NCBI GenBank assembly: GCA_934654605.1
Contig: CAKUGH010000061.1
Coordinates: forward strand, 1-8,517
DNA: 8,517 bases
From: an uncultured Collinsella sp.
GTDB taxonomy: Bacteria > Actinomycetota > Coriobacteriia > Coriobacteriales > Coriobacteriaceae
Reading direction: 5' to 3'
How positions within the stretch are numbered: position 1 is the stretch's first letter; the number at the start of each line of letters is the position of its first letter. Made by a program: the position numbers and the translations under genes. The notes under the pieces are model-generated. The model was not told the DNA's origin, ran no database searches, and was given only the letters and a program-made list of their open reading frames with translations. This document shows positions 1-6,854 of the stretch, piece by piece.

Positions 1-1
1 T

Positions 2-1312
2 GCGTGCCTCATCTCGGTCGTCATTTCGTTTGGCGCCATGGCCACCATGATGAGCGGCAAGGGCGCCGAGTTCATGAAGGCCTACATGGGTGCGCTGGTC
101 AAGATGAACAAGACCGGCACCGAATACGTGCGCGGCATTCCCGTGGTCAAGGTGTTTCAGCAGACGGTCTACTCTTTTAAGGCTTTCCACGATGCGATTG
201 CCGAGTACGCGCGCCTGGCGCAAGACTATGCGGGTACGTTCTGCCGCGGCCCGCAGGTGCTCAACCTTACGGCGTTAAACGGCCTCGTGGCGTTCTTTTT
301 GCCTGTGGCACTGCTGCTGGCGCCGGGCGAGACAGACTTCCCGCACTTTTTGGCCAACTTCACCTTCTACGCGATATTTTCGGCTGTGGTACCGACGGCC
401 ATGACCAAGCTCATGTTTGTGGGCGAGGCTTCTCAGATGAGTGCCGATTCGCTGGCACGCATCCGAAGCATCATGGAGTCTGAGCAACTTCCGGTGCCCG
501 CTCAGCCCAAGCATCCTGTTGGCAGTGATGTACGCTTTGATGACGTGAGCTTTACGTACGAGGGTGCCGAAGCACCTGCTGTTAGCCATGTCAGTTTCTG
601 CGTTCCCGCTGGTAGCACCCTCGCCCTGGTGGGTCCCTCGGGTGGCGGTAAGTCAACCAGCGCAAGCCTGATCCCGCGTTTTTGGGATGTCTCCTCGGGC
701 CGCGTGCTCGTGGGCGGCGTGGATGTCCGCGACATGGATCCTCACGAGCTCATGGACCAGGTTGCCTTTGTGTTCCAGACCAACCAGCTGTTCCGCCAGA
801 CGCTTGCCGACAACGTGCGTGCCTCCAAGCCTACGGCCACTGATGACGAAGTGCGTGCGGCCCTCTCCGCAGCTCAGTGCGATGATATCGTTGCCAAGTT
901 GCCGCAGGGCATCAACACCATGCTCGGCGCCGGCGGGGCGTATCTTTCGGGCGGCGAGGTCCAGCGCGTGGCACTCGCCCGCGCGATCCTTAAAGACGCG
1001 CCTATCGTGGTGCTCGATGAGGCCACGGCGTTTGCCGATCCCGAGAACGAGGCGCTCATCCAGCGCGCCTTTAGCAAGCTGGCGGCTGGTCGCACGGTCA
1101 TTATGATTGCGCACCGACTCTCGACTGTAGTGGGCGCAGACCAAATCGTGGTGCTCAACCAGGGCGGCGTGCAGGAGTCGGGCACCCATGCCGAGCTGCT
1201 GAGCCGGCATGGCCTGTACGCCAAGATGTGGGCCGAGTATGAGCAGGCCGCGAGCTGGAAGATCACTGCCGCGACCGCAGATGTTGCCGCCGCGAAGGGA
1301 GGCGAGGCTTAA
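2..1312 (+). CDS. ABC half-transporter (permease + ATPase), 5' truncated
   Basis: The reading frame is open from base 2, so the true start lies left of the window; the ATG at 38 is internal. About 436 residues remain. The visible part holds the last membrane helices of an exporter-fold domain (hydrophobic stretches around nt 2-50, 275-330 and 350-425) and a complete ATP-binding domain. Motifs seen: Walker A GPSGGGKST (nt 632-658), a Q-loop in VFQTNQ (about nt 770-787), signature LSGGEVQR (about nt 944-967), Walker B VVLDEATA (about nt 1007-1030) and the switch histidine in IAHRLST (about nt 1108-1128). The stretch after Walker B reads FADPENE instead of the usual SLD. I recall this variant from siderophore-type exporter-fold transporters such as YbtP/IrtA, but could not check it. 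The stop TAA is immediately followed by the ATG of the next half-transporter, whose ribosome site (GGGAGG) lies inside this gene. The two products very likely form one heterodimer. Substrate and direction are not visible. Confidence 0.93.
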   Translation, partial: ACLISVVISFGAMATMMSGKGAEFMKAYMGALVKMNKTGTEYVRGIPVVKVFQQTVYSFKAFHDAIAEYARLAQDYAGTFCRGPQVLNLTALNGLVAFFLPVALLLAPGETDFPHFLANFTFYAIFSAVVPTAMTKLMFVGEASQMSADSLARIRSIMESEQLPVPAQPKHPVGSDVRFDDVSFTYEGAEAPAVSHVSFCVPAGSTLALVGPSGGGKSTSASLIPRFWDVSSGRVLVGGVDVRDMDPHELMDQVAFVFQTNQLFRQTLADNVRASKPTATDDEVRAALSAAQCDDIVAKLPQGINTMLGAGGAYLSGGEVQRVALARAILKDAPIVVLDEATAFADPENEALIQRAFSKLAAGRTVIMIAHRLSTVVGADQIVVLNQGGVQESGTHAELLSRHGLYAKMWAEYEQAASWKITAATADVAAAKGGEA

Positions 1313-3070
1313 ATGTTCGCCTCATTCCAAAAGAAGTATTTCCTGTCCGACAAAGGTATCGCCGGCGTAAAGCGCGGCATATTCTGGACCACACTCACCA
1401 ATCTCATCACCATGGCCGGCATGGGCTTTTTGTTCCTGGTCATGGCCGGCTTTGTCGAGCATCTCGCCAGCGGGACTGACCTGCCGGATGCCCTGCCGAT
1501 CGTGGGCGGCCTCCTGGTCTTTTTCGTGCTGCTCTTTGCCTCTAACTGGCAGCAGTATTACTACACCTACTGCATCTTTTACGAGGAGTGCGGCAAGCAG
1601 CGTATGGAGATTGCCGAGCGCTTGCGCAAACTGCCGCTGTCGTTTTTTGGTCGTCGTGATCTGGCCGATTTAACCGAGACCATCATGGGCGATGTCCAGA
1701 CCATGGAGCACGCCTACAGCCACGTGCTCGGGGAGCTCTGGGGCGCCATCATTGCGAGCGCCATTGTGTTCGTGGCGTCGCTGTTCTTTTGCTGGCAGCT
1801 GGCGATCGCGGCGTTTTGGAGCGTTCCCGTGGCCTTTGCCGTGCTGTATTTGACGCGCGGCCCCATGGTCCCGGTGTTCGACCGTGTCCGCGCCGAGAAG
1901 GTCAAGGTCACTGAGGCGATCCAGGAGACGCTCGACTGCGTTCGCGAGATCCGCGCCACCAATCAGGAGGCCCATTATCTTGAGGGCCTCAACGCCGTGA
2001 TCGATGCCGAGGAGCGCGAGACCACTAAGGGAGAACTCGTTAACGGGCTTTTGGTCAACTCCGCCTTTGTCATTTTGCGTCTGGGGATCGCTTCCACGCT
2101 GGTAACGGGTGCCGCGATGGTTGCCTCAGGCCAGGTCGACTTTTTGGTGATGTTTGCCTTCCTGCTTATGGTGAGCCGCATCTATGCGCCTTTTGACCAG
2201 GCGTTGATGCTGGTGTCCGAGCTGTTTGCCGCCGAGTCTTCGGCCAAGCGCATGCGCTCCATCATGGAGGAGCCCGTGGCGCAGGGAGACGAGAAGTTTG
2301 AGCCTGCGGGCCACGACGTGGTGTTCGATCACGTGGCATTTGGTTATGGTGCAGGCGAGGACGGCCGCGCCGGCGAGAAAGTTCTTACCGATGTGAGCTT
2401 TACCGCTAAGGAAGGCGAGGTCACGGCACTGGTCGGTCCTTCGGGTTCTGGCAAGTCTACGGTGAGCCGACTGGCCGCGCGCTTTTGGGATGCCACCGCG
2501 GGCAAGGTTACCGTGGGTGGCGTGGATGTTGCGGGCGTGGACCCCGAGGTACTGCTGCGCGACTACGCCATTGTGTTCCAGGACGTGCTGCTCTTTGACG
2601 ACACGGTGATGGGCAACATCCGCCTGGGCCGTCGCGATGCCACCGACGAGGAAGTCCTCGCGGCCGCGCGTGCCGCCAACTGCGACGAGTTCGTAAGCCG
2701 CATGCCGCAGGGCTATGACACCATGATTGGCGAGAACGGCTCCAAGCTTTCCGGCGGTGAGCGTCAGCGCATCTCCATCGCCCGTGCGCTGCTTAAGGAT
2801 GCGCCGATCGTGCTGCTGGACGAGGCGACGGCGAGCTTGGACGTGGAGAATGAGACCGTGGTGCAACAGGCGCTCTCCCGTTTGCTCGCCGGCAAAACGG
2901 TCATTGTGATCGCCCATCGCATGCGCACGGTGGAAAATGCCGACAAGATCGTCGTGCTTAAGGATGGCGTGGTCGCCGAGCAGGGCACTCCGGCACAGCT
3001 CAAGGCAGCAGGCGGAGAATTTGCCCGCATGGTCGCGCTGCAAAAGGAAGCGGCTGCCTGGCAGCTGTAG
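1313..3070 (+). CDS. ABC half-transporter (permease + ATPase), second subunit
   Basis: Complete 585-residue exporter-fold ABC protein, a normal half-transporter length. The start ATG abuts the upstream stop codon, and GGGAGG lies about 8 nt before it. The N-terminal half has about six hydrophobic segments (residues roughly 22-48, 60-80, 138-156, 160-180, 245-268, 274-296). The ATPase domain follows, with Walker A GPSGSGKST (375-383), signature LSGGERQR (479-486), Walker B IVLLDEATASLD (about 499-510) and switch histidine H535 in IAHRMRT. All catalytic positions look intact, so this subunit should hydrolyse ATP. It is translationally coupled to the upstream half-transporter, and the pair is likely a heterodimer. 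Candidate roles are metallophore import of the YbtPQ/IrtAB kind or export of a small molecule or peptide. The metal-related operon downstream mildly favours the first; this is inference only. No T-rich terminator follows the stop codon. Confidence 0.95.
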   Translation: MFASFQKKYFLSDKGIAGVKRGIFWTTLTNLITMAGMGFLFLVMAGFVEHLASGTDLPDALPIVGGLLVFFVLLFASNWQQYYYTYCIFYEECGKQRMEIAERLRKLPLSFFGRRDLADLTETIMGDVQTMEHAYSHVLGELWGAIIASAIVFVASLFFCWQLAIAAFWSVPVAFAVLYLTRGPMVPVFDRVRAEKVKVTEAIQETLDCVREIRATNQEAHYLEGLNAVIDAEERETTKGELVNGLLVNSAFVILRLGIASTLVTGAAMVASGQVDFLVMFAFLLMVSRIYAPFDQALMLVSELFAAESSAKRMRSIMEEPVAQGDEKFEPAGHDVVFDHVAFGYGAGEDGRAGEKVLTDVSFTAKEGEVTALVGPSGSGKSTVSRLAARFWDATAGKVTVGGVDVAGVDPEVLLRDYAIVFQDVLLFDDTVMGNIRLGRRDATDEEVLAAARAANCDEFVSRMPQGYDTMIGENGSKLSGGERQRISIARALLKDAPIVLLDEATASLDVENETVVQQALSRLLAGKTVIVIAHRMRTVENADKIVVLKDGVVAEQGTPAQLKAAGGEFARMVALQKEAAAWQL

Positions 3071-3075
3071 AAAAG

Positions 3076-3165
3076 AGGTGAAGAGACCGTCCCTTTATCA
3101 TGCGTTCGGGGATGCGGAAAAGTATCGGGCCTCAATCCGTAAGGGCGGGGGTCTCTTCGAAGCCT
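3076..3165 (+). other. Long imperfect hairpin in intergenic region
   Basis: GAAGAGACC (3080-3088) is exactly complementary to GGTCTCTTC (3150-3158). Further in, CCCTT (3091-3095) pairs with AAGGG (3141-3145), and further out AGG (3076-3078) can pair with CCT (3163-3165). The loop is about 45 nt and could fold again (CGGA with TCCG). There is no T-run after the right arm, so it is not a standard intrinsic terminator. It begins a few bases after the stop codon of the ABC gene. It could be a 3'-end processing structure, a small structured RNA, or a remnant of an intergenic repeat. Confidence 0.45.
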
Positions 3166-3230
3166 AAATCTGTGTCGCGGCGAGCGGAATGTTAAAAATC
3201 TGGCGAGCCGTTCGTTAAGATTTCCAAAAG

Positions 3231-3249
3231 TTAGTTATGGCTGACCAAA
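3231..3249 (+). promoter_or_regulatory. Possible DtxR/IdeR-family operator
   Basis: TTAGTTATGGCTGACCAAA matches 14 of 19 positions of the textbook DtxR/IdeR box TTAGGTTAGGCTAACCTAA as I remember it. The palindrome is imperfect: only about five of nine pairs hold. The site overlaps the proposed -35 hexamer of the promoter for the DUF6110/P-type ATPase genes, where a metal-dependent repressor would be expected to bind. The comparison was by eye in AT-rich DNA, so chance similarity is a real alternative. Confidence 0.3.
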
Positions 3250-3269
3250 ATTGTTGGATAAACTATTTT
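3241..3269 (+). promoter_or_regulatory. Candidate promoter for DUF6110/P-type ATPase operon
   Basis: CTGACC (3241-3246) and TATTTT (3264-3269) are 17 nt apart, each matching four of six sigma-70 consensus bases. This is the most AT-rich stretch between the ABC genes and the next start codon. Transcription would begin near 3276, leaving a leader of about 76 nt. The alternative -10 TAAACT (3259-3264) has no good partner. Confidence 0.35.
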
Positions 3270-3302
3270 TCGATAGTGTGCTCGAGCAAGTTTGGTAACT
3301 CG

Positions 3303-3335
3303 GGTGCGGAGGCACCACGCCGCGATTCGTGCGGC
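3303..3335 (+). promoter_or_regulatory. Two adjacent small hairpins in 5' leader
   Basis: GGTGC-GGAG-GCACC (3303-3316) is followed by GCCGC-GATTCGT-GCGGC (3319-3335). The second stem ends 2 nt before the Shine-Dalgarno region AAGGGAG (3338-3344) of the DUF6110 gene. They could tune ribosome access or mRNA stability. I match them to no known riboswitch class. Confidence 0.3.
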
Positions 3336-3351
3336 AAAAGGGAGACGTAAC

Positions 3352-3597
3352 ATGAAGAAGTCGACGTTTAACACTTTGCTTGTCGGTGGCGGTTTTCTGC
3401 TTGGTACGGCGGGCATCAAGCTGCTCACCAGCGCTCCGGTAAAGAACGCTTGCGTGCAGGGCATCGCATGCGGTATGCGCGTCAAGAACTGCTACCAGGA
3501 CATGGTCGAGCAGGCCAAGGCCAATGTCGATGACATGGTTGCCGAGGCTGCCTACATCACCCAGAGCGAGGCCGCTGCTGACGAGGCAGCCGAGTAA
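3352..3597 (+). CDS. DUF6110 family small protein
   Basis: An 81-residue protein. I chose the ATG at 3352 because AAGGGAG lies 7 nt upstream; an in-frame TTG at 3292 would give a longer product but has no ribosome site and would add an Arg-rich tail. Residues about 8-26 form one hydrophobic segment (LLVGGGFLLGTAGIKLLTS), so it is probably a single-pass membrane or membrane-anchored protein. Three cysteines (about C34, C40, C47) lie in a short amphipathic stretch, followed by an acidic, Ala-rich helical tail. The pattern GTAGxKLLTS followed by a helical region with cysteines fits my memory of DUF6110 proteins, which often sit directly before metal P-type ATPases as here. The biochemical role is unknown; a metal-handling partner or membrane accessory of the ATPase is inferred from position. 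The ATPase starts 18 nt downstream. Confidence 0.8.
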   Translation: MKKSTFNTLLVGGGFLLGTAGIKLLTSAPVKNACVQGIACGMRVKNCYQDMVEQAKANVDDMVAEAAYITQSEAAADEAAE

Positions 3598-3615
3598 CGC
3601 TCCCAGGCACAAACT

Positions 3616-5691
3616 ATGAGATTCTCGATTATTAGCGAGATCCCCGGCAGGACCCGTCTTCAAATGGCGGGTCCTGTGCCAGAGAGCGATCTCGATGCAC
3701 TTCTTAAGCTCAGCGGCGATATCGACGGCGTGCACAAGGTACGCGTTTATGGCCGTATTGGCCAGATGGCGCTCGAATATGACGAGCAGTGTCGTGCGGG
3801 CGTGCTTGACGCCTTGGGTGCGCTCGATGCCCAGGCCATTGCCGACGCAAAAACAGGTTACGTGATGCAGCTTGAGCCACGCAAGCACAAGCTCGTCATG
3901 GATCTTGCCACACTTATCGGCGCCCACTACGCGCGCCGCTGGTTCTTGCCCACGCCGCTGCGTGCCATCTTTATCGTGGCCAGTTACATGACCTTTTTGC
4001 GCGCTGCCCTTCATGAGCTGGCGCAGCCGCGCCTGACCGTTCCTGTGCTCGACGCTTCGGCTATCGGCATTTCGTTCGTCAAGCGCGATGTCGACACCGC
4101 GGGCCAGACGATGTTCCTGCTCAACGTGGGTGAGCTGCTCGAGGACTACACCCGCGCCATGAGCGAAAACGAACTCATCAACTCGCTGCTCGACGTGCCC
4201 GACAAGGCGCAAAAAGTGGTCGGCGACACCGAGGTAAGCGTTGCTGCCACCGAGCTTGAGCCCGGCGATCTGGTCGCCGTGCGCACCGGTATGTCCATCT
4301 GCATTGACGGTGTGGTCGAGCAGGGGAGTGCTATGGTCAACCAAGCGACCCTGACCGGCGAGCCGCTTGCCGTCGAGCGCAGCGCAGGCGACGACGTGTT
4401 TGCCGGTACCGTCGTCGAGGACGGCAGCATCCTGGTACGCGTGCGCGCCAATACGGCCCAAACCAAGCTGCGCTCGATCGTCTCGCTCGTGCAGACGGCC
4501 GACTCGCTCAAATCCGAGGGCCAGTCGCACATGGAGGACCTCGCCAACAAGATCGTCCCGTGGAACTTCCTGCTTGCGGGTTTAGTCGCGCTCACCACGC
4601 GCAGTCTCATTAAGACCTCCGCAGCGCTGATGGTCGACTATTCGTGCGCGCTCAAGCTCACGGGTTCCGTCGCCGTTATGACCGCCATGAGCGACGCCGC
4701 CAAGATGGGCGTCATGGTCAAGGGTGCCAAGTACTTTGAGTCGTTTGCCAAGGCCGACACCATCGTCTTTGACAAGACCGGCACGCTGACCGAGGCCCAG
4801 CCGCGCCTGGCCTGCGTGCTCACGACCGACGGCTGGAGCGAGGACGAGGTTCTGCGCCTTTCCGCCTGCCTGGAGGAGCATTTTCCGCATCCGGTGGCGC
4901 GCGCCGTCGTTAACGCCGCGTGTGAACGCGGGCTCGAGCACCGCGAACGCCATGCCGCCGTCGAGTACATCGTGGCGCACGGCATTGCCTCGTCCATCGA
5001 GGGCCGCCGAGCAATTATCGGCTCGGCGCACTTTGTGTTTGAAGACGAGGGCGCGCAGCTCGAGTCCGACATTAAGGAGCGCATCGAGTCCCAGATGCAG
5101 GGTCTATCGCCGCTCTTCCTGGCGGTCGATGGCATGGTTGTGGGCGTGCTCGGTATCGAGGACCCGCTTAAGCCTGGGGTGCGCGAGGCCATTGCCGACT
5201 TGCATGCGCTGGGAGTCAAGCACGTCGTTATGCTCACAGGCGACTCCGAGCGCACGGCCGAGCGCATCGCGCGCGAAGCGGGCGTCGACGAGTTTAAGGC
5301 CGAGCTGCTGCCCGAGGACAAGTACGCCTACGTGGAGCAGATCAAGCGCGAGGGGCGCCACGTTGCCATGGTGGGCGACGGCGTCAACGACTCGCCGGCG
5401 CTGGGTTTGGCCGACGTGGGCCTGGCCATGGGCGGCGGAAGCGACATCGCCAAAGAGGTTGCCGACATCATCCTGGCCGATACGGACCTTGCCGCAATTG
5501 TTCGCCTGCGTCGCATGAGCCAGGGACTCATCGACCGTCTGACGAGCTCGTATTCCAAGGTGATGCTCACCAACTCGGCACTGCTGGCGCTCGGCATTAC
5601 CGGCGCGATTACGCCGCAGACGTCGTCGCTCCTGCACAACGGCTCGACGATCGCCTATAGCCTGGGCAACGCAAAGGCTTACCTGCGTTAG
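3616..5691 (+). CDS. P1B-like heavy-metal P-type ATPase
   Basis: A 691-residue membrane ATPase that should move a metal ion across the cytoplasmic membrane. The N-terminus (about 1-75) resembles an HMA_2-type domain with the motif GRTRLQ and lacks CxxC. Membrane segments lie around residues 115-180, 312-352 and 648-690. Core motifs are intact: actuator TGEP (247-250), phosphorylation site DKTGTLT with D386, H425-P426 typical of the P1B group, TGD (541-543), GDGVND (587-592) and the terminal HNGST (674-678). The ion-binding membrane motif is unusual: where P1B pumps have CPC or SPC followed by ALxLxTP, this protein reads Y-S-C-A-L-K-L-T-G-S (342-351), so both prolines are missing. The metal therefore cannot be assigned from the classic rules; iron or manganese is a guess supported only by the possible DtxR-like site upstream. 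No strong Shine-Dalgarno precedes the ATG, so translation may be coupled to the DUF6110 gene. A strong terminator follows. Confidence 0.93.
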   Translation: MRFSIISEIPGRTRLQMAGPVPESDLDALLKLSGDIDGVHKVRVYGRIGQMALEYDEQCRAGVLDALGALDAQAIADAKTGYVMQLEPRKHKLVMDLATLIGAHYARRWFLPTPLRAIFIVASYMTFLRAALHELAQPRLTVPVLDASAIGISFVKRDVDTAGQTMFLLNVGELLEDYTRAMSENELINSLLDVPDKAQKVVGDTEVSVAATELEPGDLVAVRTGMSICIDGVVEQGSAMVNQATLTGEPLAVERSAGDDVFAGTVVEDGSILVRVRANTAQTKLRSIVSLVQTADSLKSEGQSHMEDLANKIVPWNFLLAGLVALTTRSLIKTSAALMVDYSCALKLTGSVAVMTAMSDAAKMGVMVKGAKYFESFAKADTIVFDKTGTLTEAQPRLACVLTTDGWSEDEVLRLSACLEEHFPHPVARAVVNAACERGLEHRERHAAVEYIVAHGIASSIEGRRAIIGSAHFVFEDEGAQLESDIKERIESQMQGLSPLFLAVDGMVVGVLGIEDPLKPGVREAIADLHALGVKHVVMLTGDSERTAERIAREAGVDEFKAELLPEDKYAYVEQIKREGRHVAMVGDGVNDSPALGLADVGLAMGGGSDIAKEVADIILADTDLAAIVRLRRMSQGLIDRLTSSYSKVMLTNSALLALGITGAITPQTSSLLHNGSTIAYSLGNAKAYLR

Positions 5692-5716
5692 CCGGCGTGT
5701 TCGCCCACGTTATCCG

Positions 5717-5763
5717 GCCTGCGCCTAGACGGCACCGATGCCGTCTAGGCGCAGGCTTTTAAT
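5717..5763 (+). terminator. Intrinsic terminator of the P-type ATPase operon
   Basis: A perfect 18-bp stem (5717-5734 with 5739-5756) closes a 4-nt CCGA loop and is followed by TTTTAATTA. Only the plus-strand reading has a T-run, so it serves the ATPase operon. It ends within a few bases of the stop codon of the convergent minus-strand gene and could still act as an mRNA 3'-end structure for that transcript. Confidence 0.93.
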
Positions 5764-6197
5764 TACAAAAGCGCTGCCTTGGTGGCGGGGGCTTCGGCGA
5801 GCTTCTCGGCAGCCTTTTCGTTGGAATCGTTTAGTGCTGCCAGGCTGCGGTAGACCCACTCGTTGACCTGGGTGTTCTTGACGCCTGCGGTCTGCATAAG
5901 GGCGCCTACCTCGTGGATCGCTGCGAGCAGATCAGCTTTGGGACCCGCGAGCTCAACCAAGACATCGTGATGTGCGGTGACGCCGCGGTTCTCACTCACG
6001 TGGTCGATAAAGCCCTCGACGGTCTCAAGCTGCTGGGTGAGACCTGCATCATCGTCAGCGTCCAGCGCGACGAGTGCGTTCGATACCGTGAGGGCGGGAT
6101 GTCCGCAGGGGACAAAGCCCTCGATGACATCCATGGCTTCGGTAATAGTAGCGCCCAGGCCAACAAGGGCATTGACGAGCTGCTGTTTGGTATCCAT
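5763..6197 (-). CDS. Hypothetical protein, 144 aa
   Basis: I do not recognise this protein. I chose the ATG at 6197 (MDTKQQL) because GAAAGGACC lies about 5 nt upstream on the minus strand. The frame stays open to 6518, but a longer product would run into the tmRNA gene and lacks a ribosome site. The protein appears soluble and helical: no signal peptide, no membrane segment, many Ala, Leu, Val, Asp and Glu, and a charged Ala-rich tail (about 125-144). A CGHP tetrapeptide sits near residue 31, holding the only cysteine, and several histidines lie in the middle (around residues 71-80), so metal binding is possible but unproven. It stands alone, convergent with the ATPase operon and divergent from the tmRNA. 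It may be a lineage-restricted family. I am confident it is a gene because of its codon use, ribosome site and clean termination. Confidence 0.8.
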   Translation of the reverse strand: MDTKQQLVNALVGLGATITEAMDVIEGFVPCGHPALTVSNALVALDADDDAGLTQQLETVEGFIDHVSENRGVTAHHDVLVELAGPKADLLAAIHEVGALMQTAGVKNTQVNEWVYRSLAALNDSNEKAAEKLAEAPATKAALL

Positions 6198-6233
6198 AAC
6201 GGTCCTTTCGACGGGTCGATTTTGCTTGGCGAA

Positions 6234-6239
6234 AATATA
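6234..6239 (-). promoter_or_regulatory. Possible -10 element for the 144-aa protein gene
   Basis: The minus strand reads TATATT here (five of six -10 consensus bases), 37 nt before the start codon. The -35 region is poor: only a CTTTTG-like sequence lies at 17 nt spacing. Confidence 0.35.
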
Positions 6240-6329
6240 CGTGACGCGATCGGTAGCAAAAGTGCGAAGTCGTGCGCACATTGGGGTCTTCACAGCTCGT
6301 GCATAGAACAGCTGTCCGCTTTCAGAACG

Positions 6330-6338
6330 TGGTAAGAT
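6330..6338 (+). promoter_or_regulatory. Candidate extended -10 promoter for tmRNA
   Basis: TGGTAAGAT has the TGn extension plus a four-of-six -10 hexamer (TAAGAT, 6333-6338), which can work without a good -35. Transcription would begin near 6345, giving a leader of about 90 nt that RNase P would remove at 6435. The leader holds a small hairpin, TTGGG (6392-6396) with CCCAA (6405-6409). Another weak candidate is TTGGGG (6281) with TAGAAC (6304) at 17 nt. Confidence 0.4.
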
Positions 6339-6434
6339 AACACTCCACAAGCGGGGCTCGCCTCGCATGTTCCTTGAAAAGTCGACGGATGTTGGGTGCT
6401 CGTGCCCAATGCCATCCAGACTTTCCCGACATTC

Positions 6435-6798
6435 GGGGGCGACTGGTTTCGACACGATAGCTCTGAGAGAGGAAGCAAGCCGAGGTCTCCTCGCCTCGTT
6501 AAACAGGGGTACCGTCAAATTGAATTGACAACAACTCTTCTTTTGAGCCTATGGCTCTCGCTGCTTAATTTATAGCGGCGCGTCAACCCGGTGATTTCCC
6601 CGACACCGGCGCGACGTCATTTTAGGGGAATGCTCCTGCGCACGTAATCGGTATGGCGCGGGCTAAGATCGAACCGGTTAGGACGCCGCGAGCGTGTCGC
6701 TGCGCGCAAAGCGTCCGAGACTAAACCAGCGACTGAGCTTGGAGATGCCAATCAGGGGGCTTTCGTGGACCGGAGTTCGATTCTCCGCGCCTCCACCA
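6435..6798 (+). ncRNA. ssrA: Transfer-messenger RNA (tmRNA)
   Basis: The RNA rescues ribosomes stalled on broken mRNA: it acts first as alanyl-tRNA, then as template for a degradation tag, working with SmpB. The 5' end GGGGGCGACTGGTTTCGACA is the hallmark tmRNA start. Acceptor nucleotides GGGGGCG (6435-6441) pair with CGCCTCC (6788-6794; one G-U pair), and an encoded ACCA follows. The T-arm GGAGTTCGATTCTCC is at 6772-6786. The tag frame is readable: DNNSSFEPMALAA then TAA (6527-6568), ending in the ALAA recognised by ClpXP. An in-frame TGA at 6521-6523 limits the resume codon to GAC 6527 (preferred) or ATT 6524. The 364-nt length is normal for a one-piece tmRNA. GC-rich stretches between the tag and the T-arm would form the pseudoknots; I did not fold them. 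A terminator follows directly. Confidence 0.97.
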
Positions 6799-6806
6799 TA
6801 AGTAAC

Positions 6807-6844
6807 AGGCAGGTAGATATTCGTATCTACCTGCCTTTTTATTT
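6807..6844 (+). terminator. Intrinsic terminator of tmRNA
   Basis: A perfect 13-bp stem (6807-6819 with 6824-6836) closed by a TTCG tetraloop and followed by a T-rich run (TTTTTATTT). It starts 8 nt after the encoded CCA, as expected for the tmRNA transcript. Confidence 0.93.
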
Positions 6845-6854
6845 CTAGTCCGTA

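Noticed and set aside
3292..3351. Upstream TTG start for the DUF6110 gene
   Set aside because: It adds an Arg/His-rich stretch translated from the leader hairpins and lacks a Shine-Dalgarno; the ATG at 3352 has AAGGGAG at 7 nt.
3235..4530. 431-codon open frame antisense to the P-type ATPase
   Set aside because: It is a codon-bias shadow of a high-GC gene, His-rich with no domain, lying opposite intact P-type ATPase motifs. The same applies to the long antisense frames at 2126-3043 and 7414-8397.
5717..5756. The 18-bp palindrome as a recombination or attachment site
   Set aside because: A 4-nt loop, a following T-run and a position just after a stop codon make an intrinsic terminator the simple explanation.
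6198..6518. N-terminal extension of the minus-strand 144-aa gene
   Set aside because: It would overlap the 5' part of the tmRNA and its promoter, has Arg-rich low-quality sequence and no ribosome site, whereas 6197 has GAAAGGACC just upstream.
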